From Artocarpus heterophyllus (taxonomy: Eukaryota > Streptophyta > Magnoliopsida > Rosales > Moraceae): a DNA stretch of 64,000 nt. The notes beneath the pieces were generated by a model. It was not told the DNA's origin. It saw only the letters and a program-made list of their open reading frames with translations, and did not search any database. Shown here one piece after another: positions 23,050 through 34,427 of the stretch (its first letter is position 1; every line of letters starts with the position of its first letter). The position numbers and the translations under genes are program-made. The stretch covers positions 23,991,899-24,055,898 of the forward strand of contig CM046348.1 of NCBI GenBank assembly GCA_025403435.1. Direction: 5' to 3'.

Positions 23050-26000
23050 TGTAGCACCCGAGATTTTTAGTGCATTAAAAATGCATTAAATTAAAGATTA
23101 TGTTAAGACAAAGTACAATTAAAGGAAAATACTGTATAATACGATGGAAAATTATACAGTGTTGGAGCAACGCAGTATAAGAATTGAATTGTGTGGACCA
23201 CAATTTTATTTTATACTTTTTATAAAAGAAAAGAAAAGAAAAAAAAAAAGAAAAATCAGAAATTTAAACAATTTCGAGACTTTCTCTCTCTAGATTTTCT
23301 CTCTCTAGAATTCTCTCTCTCTCCTCAAATCTCGTTTGAGATTCCGGCGTTATTTTTCGACACCTCCCATACCAGTGGGAAGCTCTCGTTGAGCTGAGTC
23401 CAACGAGGTGTCGTGCCACCCAAAACACCGCCGGAGGGAGCCTCACGCGCCGCCCAAAGTGGCGGCGAAACCCATTTTTTCCCGACGTCGTTTCTCGACC
23501 GTCCGACCACCAATCGACGTGATTTTGGTGTCTATGGACTCAGTGTGAGGAGAGGAACAAGATGGTACCAATTTTCCAGCTCAATTTTGGCTGGAAAGGC
23601 TTCGCCGGAGCTGCCCATCTCCGCCGTGTCGCCGCCCCTCGAGAACCGCCGATAATGGCGGAGGTGAGGTACACCGCCGCCACCGTTCGATTCAGACGGC
23701 GACGGGGAGTGAAACCCCTCGCCTAATTTCACGCCACAGCCGCAGTTGGTCGGAGTTCCACCTCCGTCGTCGAGCGCCGCCGCGACAGCCACCGATCACG
23801 ACGTTCCCGGCTGCCTCGCCCCAAATTGAAAGGGGGAAAATGTTCAGATGGTTGAGAAGAGCGTGAAGCAACTCTCAATTGCACGAAATGATGGCCGGAG
23901 GACGGAGAACGGCGTCTCCGTCGTGCACCGCCGTGGAGCTAGGTGGGGCCGCCGTTCCACGCGGTGTTGAGCTGCCCCACCGTAGGGGAAACACTCAGAG
24001 GGACACGGGGAAGAAAACGCCCACCTCAATTTCACGGTACCGTCGCCGGAGGACCGAAATCGGAGCCGCCGGTTTCCGCCGTGAATTCCGTCCTTGATTT
24101 GCTATGTTAGAGGCCGAATTGGATGAAATTGACCCCACCAATCGACTCAGGAGGGTCGAATTAGGGGGGATAGGCTCGAGCTCAGCCCTCAACGGAGCCA
24201 ACCGCCGCCGGTCAACGGCTGGTCAACGGCGGTCAACGCCGGTCAACGGCCGGTCAAAGGGCAAAATGGGATTTTGTGATCCGGACCTCCGATCGAAGAT
24301 CCGAGACCGCCTCCCGACTTGTTTCGATGCTCTGAACGCAATGGTGACCTCCGTTCGAGCAAATTCCACTCCGATGAAAATCATCCGGTACCGACTGCAC
24401 GCGGATTGAGGCGATTCAAACAGCAATATCGGAGTCCAGAAGGACAGTTTCAAGAATGCATGATCTCCAGGAAGCATTCCTAGCCATTTATGGTCGCTCG
24501 AGGAGCACTGCAGAGGATGCTTCGCATACTGTAGATGCAGCGAGATACAACTGGATCTGCTTAGCTTGGAGTTCAAGTAAGTAGGAATCTCGACTGCAAT
24601 ATGAATTGTTTTAGATGCTTTCATAGAAATTTATGAAATGCATGATCAGTGATTGTTGCACTGTTTTATGTAAGAATAGGTTTTATAACGTTATAAGGTG
24701 ACGAAAAACCCGTTAAGGGTAAAATCGTCATTTTTAAGGAAACGGCTAGAACGGAGTCGAACACTCCGATTTAGCATAATGTTATTAGATGGAAAATGTT
24801 CCGTGATACGTTAAGTAACGTAACGGTCATGTGAGATCAAGATTTAACGAGGAATGTTTTAAGTAAACGAGTGGTAACCGATGGGTTACAAAGTTAAAAG
24901 GAAAAGTAACCCCGGTGGGTTACAAGGTTAAATGAAGGAAATGTAAACTGACAGTTTAAAATGTTGAGTAAGAGAATGGTAGACCGATAGTATACCAAGT
25001 TATGAATAAGGAAAGAATGATTAATGTTTACGTTTTATTATCAATCGAGTGGATTGATAATAAAGAAAGTTAATTAATGAGTCGGCTGTCGTTTGATCAG
25101 GACACAGAGGCCGACCAATGGAAGGAAAAGGAACGAGAAAGGAACGGAATAGAGAACGCTAGAGCATAGTTTGGGTAAGTTTCAAACCTCACCTACAGCA
25201 TGAAGTAAATGATTTTTAAATGCTTATTTATATGTTTGCAAATGTGTTTGCAAAGTGTTAAGCAAGTTGTTTTTAAAGTATATTTGCATTTATTATGCAA
25301 AAAGTTTTAAAGTTCGAGAAAAAGATTTGCAATGAATTTGCAATCGTTATGTTAAAGGTTTATTTGCATATTGATATGCATAACGTTATTTAAAAGTTTA
25401 AGTTATGATTTTCAAAGTATTGAAAGTATGTTTTGCATTATGACAATGCATAATGTTTTATAGTTTAAGTTAAAGGTTTAATGATGCATTTACTATGCAA
25501 TAAGTTGCATTTATTGTGCAATAAGTTTTAGAATAAAAGTTATAGTTTGCAAAATGTGTTTGCATTTTATGATGTATTTATTAAGCAATATGTTGCATTT
25601 GTTATGCAATGAGTGTTAGAATGCAAATTATGATTAGTAAAATGTGTTTGCATTTTATGTTGCATTTATTATGCAATATGTTGCATCTGTTATGCAATAA
25701 ATTTTATAGTACAAGATATGAATTGCAAATGTATTGCATATGATGTGATTGCATTTGAAATGCTCACTAAAGTTAATAAGAAGGTAATGTAAAGATAAAA
25801 AGGAAAGTGTCGTACCAGCCTCTTTGTTATGAGGTAATGAAAGTAAAATTAAAGTGTGACCTCCTGAAGGTGAGGTACAAGACCTCAATGTTTGATGGTC
25901 TCAAGTCTTCCGCAAGGGAAGCATCATTTATATGATCTCATGATTAATGAGTTGGTACGAACACTAAAGTAAAGTAAGGAAAATGAAAGTTATAAGATAA

Positions 26001-27125
26001 AGAAAGTTAAGGAACAAGAATAAAGGTTGAGAAAGAAATGAATATTTAAGTTTATAGAATGTTCATAAAAGGCTCATAATTAAAGTTAATAATTGAGCAT
26101 AAATGAAGTCATGCATTCTAATGTTGCTTGAATGCCTTTCATGAAATGTTTATATGCTATGTTATGGAAAACATTCAGAGAAATGTTTTATGACAAGTGT
26201 TTATGAAAAACATTCTCATGTTTTCAAGAGACGATTTATGAACGACGTTTTAAGAAAAACGTTCAAGAAATGTTTTAAGAGAAAGGTTTTACATTAAATG
26301 TTTATGAAAAACATTTCATGTTTGCAAGAAAAGGTTTACGAATGACGTTTTAAGAAAAACGTTGAAGAAATGTTTTACGAAAAACGTTTATGCAAAACGT
26401 TTCAGAAATGTTTTATGAAAAACGTTTTCAGAAATGTTCTATGAAAGACGTTTATGAAGAACGTTTTTAGAAATGTTTAAGGAAAACGTTTATGAAAAAT
26501 ATTTCATAAATGTTTATGAAAAACGTTTATGAAGAACGTTTCAAGAGAAAGGTTTTCATGAGAAAAGTTTTTAAAGCATGTTTAAATGCTTTGTGAGAAT
26601 ATGTTTGAACTTGCTGAGCGAAAGCTCATTAAAAGTTTTTCATGCTGTAGGTAACTTATGGGTGACCAATGGGACCCGTTAGAAGAGCTGGGTGCTGCGG
26701 AGGACAGATGCGAAGATTTGGGTATGGATACCATCACTGTTTGCTTCCGCTACGTAAAGAAAATGTTTTCTATTGTTTAATGTTGTGTTTTCAAAGTTTA
26801 AAGAAAATAAGTTTTATGAATAGTATTAAAAGTTTTAAGATACAGTTTATAAACTGTTTTATGTAATTATAAAGTGAAGTTTTAAACTATGATTTAATAA
26901 GTGTTTCTTATTAAGTATTGAGAAACGATTTGAAATGATTTTAAGGTCAAGTGTTGAGCGATGTCTCCACTTGAATGCGACGGAGGTCGCGTCAGTTTTA
27001 AAGAACGTTTAAGGAAAGAAAAAAAAAATTTATTACAGTATTTTCTTACTAAGTAAGTAAGATTACTGTTTATGAAACTATGTTTATGAAAGTAAAGTGA
27101 CTGCCCGAAAAGGCGGGTCGTCACA
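23050..27125 (+). repeat. 3' LTR of element T (4076 bp)
   Basis: Nearly identical to 17902-21961. The length difference comes mainly from an extra TCTCTCTCTAGATTT-type unit near 23285-23300 and small changes in A runs. It begins TGTAGCACCC, one base different from the other LTR, and ends GGGTCGTCACA. Confidence 0.93.
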
Positions 27126-27296
27126 CTTAAGGTTTAGACTGATAGTCTCAGACTACTGTTTGCTTATCATACATTCAACAAATATGAACGTAAAGAGGAC
27201 AATATTTGGTATATATAAACGAATAAATTCTTTATTGATAAAAATGTCTCCAAAAACGTATTACATTTTTACTCCTTAGAGCATACATGTCTAACA

Positions 27297-28811
27297 GTTA
27301 TGGCTAGCATGAACAACGTGCTACAGGCTCAACATTAGGATTATGAGACTGTGAAGCAGATCTTGGATAATCTTGAGGATATGTTTGGAGGCTAGGCCAT
27401 AACAAAGCGGCAAGGTGCACTTCAGAAACTCTTAAACTGTAGACAGAGGTTGGGAACATCTATAAAGGAGCATATGATGTTGGCCATGGGTTACCTCGCT
27501 GAGGCTCAAACCAATGGAGCTAACATCGATGCTGAAACTCAGATGACTATGGTCTTTGAGACTCTATCTAAGGAATTTTTTACGTTTAGAGCTACATTTA
27601 ATTTGAGGAATAGACAGGATATGACCTTGACTAAACTGATGAAACAGTTACAAGAGTTCGAACTGCTGATTAGGGAGTCTCCTGCGGGTGGAAAGGCCAA
27701 CATGGTAGCTGCTTCTAGTTCCAATCCTAACTCTGGGAATGGAAAGAAGCAACTGGCCAAGAACGGGAAGTCTTCTATTCTTGCTGGTACCAAGAGCAAG
27801 AAGAAGAAGAAGAAGAACCCAAAGAAGCTTAAGTGCTTCTTTCGTGGAAATGTCGGGCATATCCAAAAGCATTGCAAGGACTTCCTTTCCAAAGGAGGTA
27901 GGTGTAATCTTCTATATTTAGAAACTTGTTTGGTCGAGGAATCCAGCGACATTTGGGTTATAGATTCCGGTGCAACTAATCATGTTTGTGTTTCTGTATA
28001 GGGATTCAAAGAAACGAGAAGTCTGCATCATGAGGACTTCATGCTTCGAATGGGCGATGGATCCTTGGTTTCAGCGGAAGCAGTGGGAGACGTCCATCTT
28101 TATTTTGATAATTATAGGAATTTATTTTTGCAAGATTGTTTTTATGTTCCTAAATTTAAAAGGAATTTAATTTATGTATCTTGTTTATTTAAAGACTCCT
28201 ATTTGGCTTCTTTTAATGAAAAAGTGGTGATTCGTAAAAAAAAATCTTTTATCTGTTGTGGATGGATGCAAAATAATCTATATTTTATCAAACCTAAGAT
28301 GGACTTATTGCCTAATGCTGAGATGAATGATAATAACTCTAAAAGACTTAAAACTTCTCTCTAATAAGAATTATCTTTGGCATTTGCGCCTTAGTCATAT
28401 TAACCTGAATAAGATTTAAAGGTTGGTAAGGGATGAACCTTTAAGTCACTTAAAGGTGGAATCTATATCTCAATGTGAATCTTGTTTGGAGGGCAAAATG
28501 ACCAAAAGACCATTTGAGTCTAAGAGTAATAGGGCCGAAGGGGTTCTAGAACTTGTGCATAGTGATGTTTGCGGACCAATAAACATTCGGGCACGAGGAG
28601 TGTATGAGTACTTCGTCACTTTTACTGACGATTACTCAAGATATGGGTATGTGTACCTAATGCTCCACAAAAGTGAAACTTTTGACAAGTTCAGGGAGTT
28701 TCAGGCTGAAGTGGAAAAGCAATTGGGTAGACCCATAAAGGCACTTCGATCCGATCAAGGTGGGGAATACCTTTTTGATGAATTCTTGGAACACTTATTA
28801 GAGAATGAGAT
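27297..28811 (+). pseudogene. Copia-A1 gag C-terminus, protease and integrase start
   Basis: It continues the frame cut at 8366. Visible parts: gag helices; a zinc knuckle that lost its second Cys (CFFRGNVGH, 27835-27870); the retropepsin motif DSGATNH (27965); integrase with a CESCLEGKMTKR block (28470-28500) and FTDDYSRYGYVYL (28620-28660). Defects include TAG in the AQH.DYE region (near 27337), TAG at 27393-27395, TAG at 27999-28001 and a frameshift plus stop near 28364. It is cut at 28811 by a solo LTR. Confidence 0.88.
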
Positions 28812-31182
28812 TGTGACACCCGTTATTCTCCTAACGGGTATTAAGGTAATTAAATTAATTTTTAGTGTATCAATCAAAAAAAATTTTTGCTTCATTTAAA
28901 ATTTATTTTACAATATTTATTTTTATCTATTTTAAATTTTTTAAAATTCTCCTATATTTATTTAGTATGTTTACTGAATAGCCTTCTAATAAATCTCAAA
29001 AATGTCATATTTGCATTATGTGCGTTAAAGTCTCTAGATGAGACATAAGGATATCTTTTCCAACTACTATTGACCCTCATTTTCTTTATTTCCTCCGTGA
29101 TATGCTTCAACATGTCTCTTCCATAATTGCTTCTATCACTTCTCTTCAAAGACTTCATCTTTTCTTCCTTTTTCTTCCACGGTTCCCACACTCTTCTTCT
29201 CATTTCTTTGCTGAAGCAAAATACTTAGAGAACTTCTTCAAGGCAGCCATAAAAATCAGCCACCATCACCTCCATTTGAGCAAGAATTTCAGCCATACCG
29301 AAGTCAAAGAACCTGTTTTGAAGCCATTTCAAGCTTCCAACTAACCATAATCCGAGGTTAGAATCTTATGAACAAATTTAGTCTTTCATTTATAAATTTT
29401 CTTTTATACTAAAGGATTATTCAAATTTGCGTTCTTAAACCTAAGTATATGTTTGTTGCTATTTTGGAGCATATGTATAAAGTCTAAGTATATATGCCCT
29501 AGACTATAAAATTTATATTGTTAAATTTTGTAATACTTCTATGGGCAGTGGCTATTTCTTGAAATTCTAGGATTAAATTAAAATGAATTTTATAAATTGG
29601 TTTGCATATTTAAAAAGTAGACATCCTAAACTTTCTAACGAGCTATCATAAACCTAAATCGGAGTTGTATTTTATTTTCTATGAATTATTCAATTTTTGG
29701 ATTGGAAACTAGTAAACCTGTCAGTTTGTTATGGTATACCAGCTGTTAACCTGAACCAAGAACCCATCTTTGCTCACCACCTAATTCCTTAATGTCTTGC
29801 AACCTTTCCAATATTATCCTAAGTGATTGATGAATCTTATTAGGGGCTAAAACATATAGATTACTTGTTTACATTTTATATTGTGTTAAGACAAAAGTTG
29901 TTTACTGTGGTATTCAAAAGAGATTTACATAAAAGCATTAATGACATACTAGTAAGATAGGTTTACACATGATTTATTTATGAATGTAGTTGTATGTTGT
30001 GCTTTAGTTTTAATTGTCCTTATGCACGCCTTAGGATCAAGGGAGTATGGAGCTAACGTTAATTGATTGCAGGATTAAAAGATTGTTGATAAGCTTGAAA
30101 GGTAGGGATTCTATTACTCATCTTTTGTGAGGTTTTTATAGAATTAAAATTGATTGTTTTACCACAAGATATATATATATATATATCTATGTTGAACTGA
30201 TATTATATGAGTATCACATATGAAACTATGACATGGACTCGTCTTGTATTGTACGGCGATGAACATAATGAATTGACACATGTTATAAATTGAGAAGCAT
30301 GGTTAGAAAAACTGACTCTATTAATAATGATTAAATATAGAGAAATGGTGAGACGTGAAGAGGGCGACGGTTACGTCCTTGGACATGAATACCCTAAAAG
30401 GTAAAATAGGGGGAAGGTGATGACGCTTCCTTGGGTTGAAAGTCCCAGAACACACTGTACAGGAATCGACTTGGTGAGGACTCGGGGCTTAATGTCCCCT
30501 CACCGGAACACCCTTAGAATGTTTAGAGGGTGATCAAGAGCGCCCATTTGGGTTTCGATGAGTTGAGTGATACTCTATTGAACGTGGGTACCTAGGAATA
30601 ATGATGAACTATAATATTTGTATATATGTATATGTATGAAACTCGGTAATGATTAACTATGGTATCCACGGAATATGATTATAATAAATCTCATAATCTG
30701 GATAATGATAACTATTAACTAACCATGCAGGTTTTAATGTGGTAATGATAAAAACCTAAAGGTGAGTAATGGTTTTCTCTACTGAGCATATTGTTGCTTA
30801 TTCCCTTATATTTTTATCTTTTCAGGACTCACCAAGTGTGAGGTGGCTACGAGAAAAATAGTTGAGGAAGCTATGTAGCTATATTACGTTGGGACTACTT
30901 CAATTGCTAAGAATGTTCTTCATGATAATGTAAGATTAATTGTTACTTTCTGTGACTGTATTAAAATGCGTTGAGGGTTGAAATGATGATGGCAGTTTTA
31001 TATTATTAAATTTAAGGTGCTACATTATACTGTGGTTTAATCATCGTTTATATTTTATTTTTGATTTGAGAGTTTTCATTTAAGTCCCGGATAACTTTAT
31101 TTTTAAGGTTTTACTTTTATTTTTAATTTTTATTTTATTTTATTTTATTAAAAACTGTTAACCCCCATATTGGGGCGTTACA
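28812..31182. mobile_element. Solo LTR (2371 bp) inside Copia-A1
   Basis: The insert starts TGTGACACCCG, ends GGGGCGTTACA, and is flanked by a perfect GAGAT duplication (28807-28811 and 31183-31187) in the integrase gene of A1. There is no primer site, polypurine tract or coding domain, and no second LTR, so it is best read as a solo LTR left by recombination between two LTRs. TGTGACACCC and GTTACA resemble ends of Tekay-like gypsy LTRs. It contains a (TA)n tract near 30170. Orientation was not settled, although a TTTTCAGGACTCACC-type segment near 30820 suggests plus. Confidence 0.82.
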
Positions 31183-33405
31183 GAGATTTTATCCCATTTG
31201 ACTGTGTCGGGCACTCCGTAGCAGAATGGCGTAGCGGAGAGAAAGAGTAGGACTTTATTGGACATGATCAGGTCCATGATGAGTTATTCATCATTGCCTT
31301 TATCCTTTTGAGGATATGCACTACAAACCGCATGTTATCTTTTGAACAATGTGCCTTCAAAATGGGTCCCTAAAACTCCTCACGAGTTGTGGACGGGTAG
31401 GAAGACATTCTTAAACCATATTCGCATATGGGGATCTCCGGCTCATGTCCTATTTAAGGATCCGAATAAGTTAGAAGCACGTTCGGAAGTTTACGTGTTT
31501 GTAGGATATCCAAAAAGGACTAAAAGGGGTTATTTTTATAACCCAAAGGAAAATAAAGTCGTGGTTTCAACTAATGTAACTTTCTATGAGGAGAGTTACA
31601 TGGACGACTTTAAACCTCGAAGCAAAGTGGTGCTTGAGGAGTTAAGGAGTGATCCGATCACTCAGGAGGTTTCGAACGAAACCATTCCGGTCAGTGTAGA
31701 AAAACCAAACGAACTTGAACAACGACCTAAGGGGCTTTGGAGTAGTGGGAGGATCGACCGTCAGCCTGAGAGGTATATGTTCAATGGGGAGGTCTTTTTG
31801 GCTGAATCGGATGAACATAACAGGGATCCTTATACTTACGCAGAAGCTATAGAGGATGTTGATTCAAAACTCTGGACAGAGGCCATGAACATAGAGATGA
31901 AGTCTATGGAGACTAATCATGTCTAGAAGCTTGTGGATCTTCCCGAAGGGGTAAAACCCATAGGGTGTAAGTGGATCTACAAGAGGAAAAGAGGAGTGGA
32001 CGGAAAGGTCGAAACCTTTAAGGCTAGACTGGTAACTAAGGGTTGTACGTAAAAGGAAGGAATCGATTATGAGGAAACCTTTTCGCCTGTAGCCATGCTT
32101 AAGTCCATTCGGATTCTCTTGTCCATAGCTACCGCTCTCAACTACGAGATTTGACAGATGGATGTCAAGACGGCTTTTCTGAATGGCTATCTTGATGAGT
32201 CTATTTATATGGAACAACCAGACGGGTTCAAGGTAACGAGTCAAGAGGGGAAGGTTTGTAAGATGCTAAAGTCAATTTATAGACTTAAGCAGGCTTCTCG
32301 TTCTTGGAATATAAGATTTGATCAGGTGATCAAGACTTATGGGTTCTCACAAAATATGGATGAACCATGTGTTTACAAACATATTAAAGATAGGAAGGTG
32401 GTTTTTCTACTGCTCTATGTAGATGACATTCTGCTAATTGGCAATGACATAGGGGCATTGTCATCAGTCAAATTATGGTTGACCAAGCAGTTTGACATGA
32501 AGGACTTGGGTGAAGCTAATTTTGTTCTCGGTATCCAGATCTTTCAGGATAGGAAGAACAAAATGATAGCTTTGTACTAGGTCGGGTACATAGATAAAAT
32601 TCTCAGGAAGTTTGCAATGCAGGATTCCAAAAAAGGTGGGCAACCATCTAGGTCTAGAATTACTCTTTCTAAGAAAGACCCTCCAAAGTCTTATGAAGAA
32701 AGAGAATACATGAAGAAGGTGCCTTATGCTTTGGACGTGGGTAGTCTCATGTATGCCATGCTTTGCACACGACCAGATATTAGTTATACGGTCAGGATTG
32801 TTAGTCGATTTCAGGCTGATCTAGGACCGAACCACTGGGTTATAGTAAAGCATATTTTCAAGTACCTGAGAAGGACTCGATGGTATATGCTTGTGTATTC
32901 GGGTGAGGACTTAACTCCTCTAGGATACACTAACGCAGATTTTTAATCTTGTCTGGATTCTAGGAAATCGACTTCGGGTTTTGTGTTTACTCTGGGCAGC
33001 GGTGCCATTAGTTGGAGAAGTGCTAAGCAAGATTGCACTTTGGATTCAACGATGGAGGCCGAGTATGTGGTAGCTAGTGATGCTTCGAAAGAAGCAGTGT
33101 GGCTCCGCAAGTTTCTTGGGGATCTTGAGGTTGTTCCTGGCATGGATAAGGCAGTATCACTGTACTGTGATAATAGTGCGGTAGTAGCTAATGCTAAGGA
33201 ACCAAGATTTCACAAGAAAAGTAAGCATATTGATCGGAAGTATCATGTGATAAAGGACTTCGTTGAGGGCGGGCATGTCAGGGTGCGCAAGATCGCGTCA
33301 GAGGGCAATTTAGCTAATCCATTTATGAAGACACTTACTGGGAGAGTCTTCGAGAGACATGTGGAAGCTATGGGGATGCGAGATTTGTCATATTTACTCA
33401 CTTAG
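31183..33405 (+). pseudogene. Copia-A1 integrase C-terminus, RT and RNase H
   Basis: This resumes after the solo LTR in the conserved integrase segment just before the NGVAERK-like motif. RT is recognisable by LLYVDDILLIGND (near 32420) and RNase H by TMEAEYV (near 33055) and YCDNSAVVANAKEP (33165-33205). Disabling changes: a stop at 31923-31925, a stop in GCT.KEG near 32050, TGA at 32152-32154 (shared with Copia-A2), TAG at 32578-32580 and TAA at 32943-32945. The frame ends at the expected final stop (33403-33405), just before the polypurine tract. Confidence 0.88.
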
Positions 33406-33419
33406 TGCAAGTAGGAGAT

Positions 33420-34422
33420 TGTTAGACATGTATGCCCTAAGGGGTAAAAATGTAATAAGTTTTTGGATACATTTTTATCAATAAAGAATTTATTCATTAT
33501 TTATATACTAAATCTTGTCCTCTTTACGTTCATATTTGTTGAATGTATGTTAAGCAAACAATAGTCTGAGACTGTCGGTCTAAACCTTAAGAATTGGGCA
33601 TATGATGGGCGAAAGACACGATTCTTAAGGTGATGGTCTAAATCATGCGATCCGCAATCGAGGGAATAAAGTTGGGCGCTTTATTCATGCAAAGATTGTT
33701 ATGTTGTCTATATCCCTTTAGGGAGATGGTTTGTCTTGACCATTGGAGGTGGACTCTGTGAATAGAAACATTGGCACATTGTCATAGATGACGATGTGTT
33801 AGATCAGGACATAAAGTGAATTGATTTGGATTAATAATTTTGTCTCGGCAAACCTTTGATCGGAACATGTTCGGTCTGCTGATCTAGCTGTTCAGCCTAC
33901 CGATCAGCGAAGGATAAGATCACGTATTTTCACGCAGATCTTATCAGATATTGATCCGAATTTGATTTTGATCTGAATTTTGAGACCTATTCTGATAAGG
34001 ACTGACCCTAGGGCCAACCTCTATAAATAGGGAGTGATTCTCACATGTTACTCAAATCAATTGAGAGATTAAGAGTGATACTCTGCTAAGTGAGAATCTG
34101 AAAAACTCCATGAGAGCTTTTGTTCATAAATCACAAACACTTGCTTTGGGTTCTCTCGATTGGTTGGAAGGAGAATCACCGGTGGAAGAGCTGTATGTGT
34201 GAGCCCACACTCACTTCGGTCGTGGATAGAGAATAGCAAAGAAGACCAGTTGGTTGAGGCTCTTCTGGAACGTTATTTCTCTTCACAGATTGCGGAGGTT
34301 CTTCGGCACACAAAGGTTAGTAAGATCTGGTTAATTTATACATATAGCATGTCAAACTTGTGTTTTGAAAATTACTCTGATATAAAATTTTTAAAATTCC
34401 ACCGCGCATGCTTTTTCCAACA
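33420..34422 (+). repeat. 3' LTR of Copia-A1 with ~1-kb internal deletion
   Basis: It starts TGTTAGACATG after the tract GCAAGTAGGAGAT and ends CCAACA before the CATAC duplication. It is 1003 bp against 1990 bp for the 5' LTR. After TGTCTCGGCAAA (near 33855) the sequence jumps to the equivalent of about 5885 in the 5' LTR, in the palindrome-rich segment. The TATAAATA (34022-34029) and R-U5 are retained. Confidence 0.92.
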
Positions 34423-34427
34423 CATAC

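Larger units (their letters stand above)
17902..27125 (+). mobile_element. Element T: non-autonomous LTR retrotransposon with giant LTRs
   Basis: It starts TGTAACACCCGAG and ends GGGTCGTCACA, with a perfect CTTAA duplication. It has two almost identical LTRs of 4060 and 4076 bp around an internal region of only about 1.09 kb, so nearly 90% of the element is LTR. The internal part begins with TGGTATCAGAGC (tRNA-iMet primer site) and ends with CGAGGACGAAAATTG followed by TTAAGGAGGGAAGAT. That pre-LTR string and the TGTAACACCC end are typical of Ty3/gypsy Tekay/Del chromoviruses, but no gag-pol remains. It resembles a large retrotransposon derivative (LARD) except for its short internal region. 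Replication must have used proteins from another element. It is the innermost insertion and the LTRs differ at few positions, so it is young. Confidence 0.93.
8367..27296 (-). mobile_element. Copia-A2: Ty1/copia element inside Copia-A1, opposite strand
   Basis: It is bounded by TGTTGGAAAC (8367) and TCTAACA (27296) and flanked by a perfect GTTAT duplication (8362-8366 and 27297-27301), exactly where the gag gene of Copia-A1 is cut. On the minus strand it reads 5' LTR (16034-27296, itself split by element T), primer site, leader, gag-pol, polypurine tract, 3' LTR (8367-10403). Without element T it is about 9.7 kb. The two LTRs are nearly identical (2037 versus about 2034 bp), so the insertion is recent, yet gag-pol has at least three stops and three frameshifts. 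It belongs to the same family as A1: the LTR, leader and coding sequence are all homologous. Confidence 0.95.
16034..27296 (-). repeat. 5' LTR of Copia-A2, split by element T
   Basis: The LTR consists of 16034-17901 plus 27131-27296, together about 2034 bp. The two parts join across a CTTAA target duplication (17897-17901 and 27126-27130) and match the uninterrupted 3' LTR at 10215-10240. The 9.2-kb insert lies in the U3 part, upstream of the TATAAAAA at 16427-16434, so it separates distal U3 from the promoter. Confidence 0.93.
4448..34422 (+). mobile_element. Copia-A1: Ty1/copia element, host of three nested insertions
   Basis: Outer element of the cluster. It runs from TGTTAGACATG at 4448 to CCAACA at 34422 and is flanked by a perfect 5-bp target duplication CATAC (4443-4447 and 34423-34427). 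Order on the plus strand: 5' LTR, tRNA-Met primer site, leader, gag-pol, polypurine tract, 3' LTR. Its body is split at 8366/27297 by Copia-A2 (which carries element T) and at 28811/31183 by a solo LTR; without these it would be about 8.7 kb. The reading frame has many stops and frameshifts and the 3' LTR is shortened, so it is dead. Being the host of all the others, it is the oldest insertion in the cluster. Confidence 0.95.

Noticed and set aside
29102..29344. An 80-codon Ser/His/Phe-rich frame inside the solo LTR.
   Set aside because: It matches no known motif and lies within a segment fully explained as an LTR.
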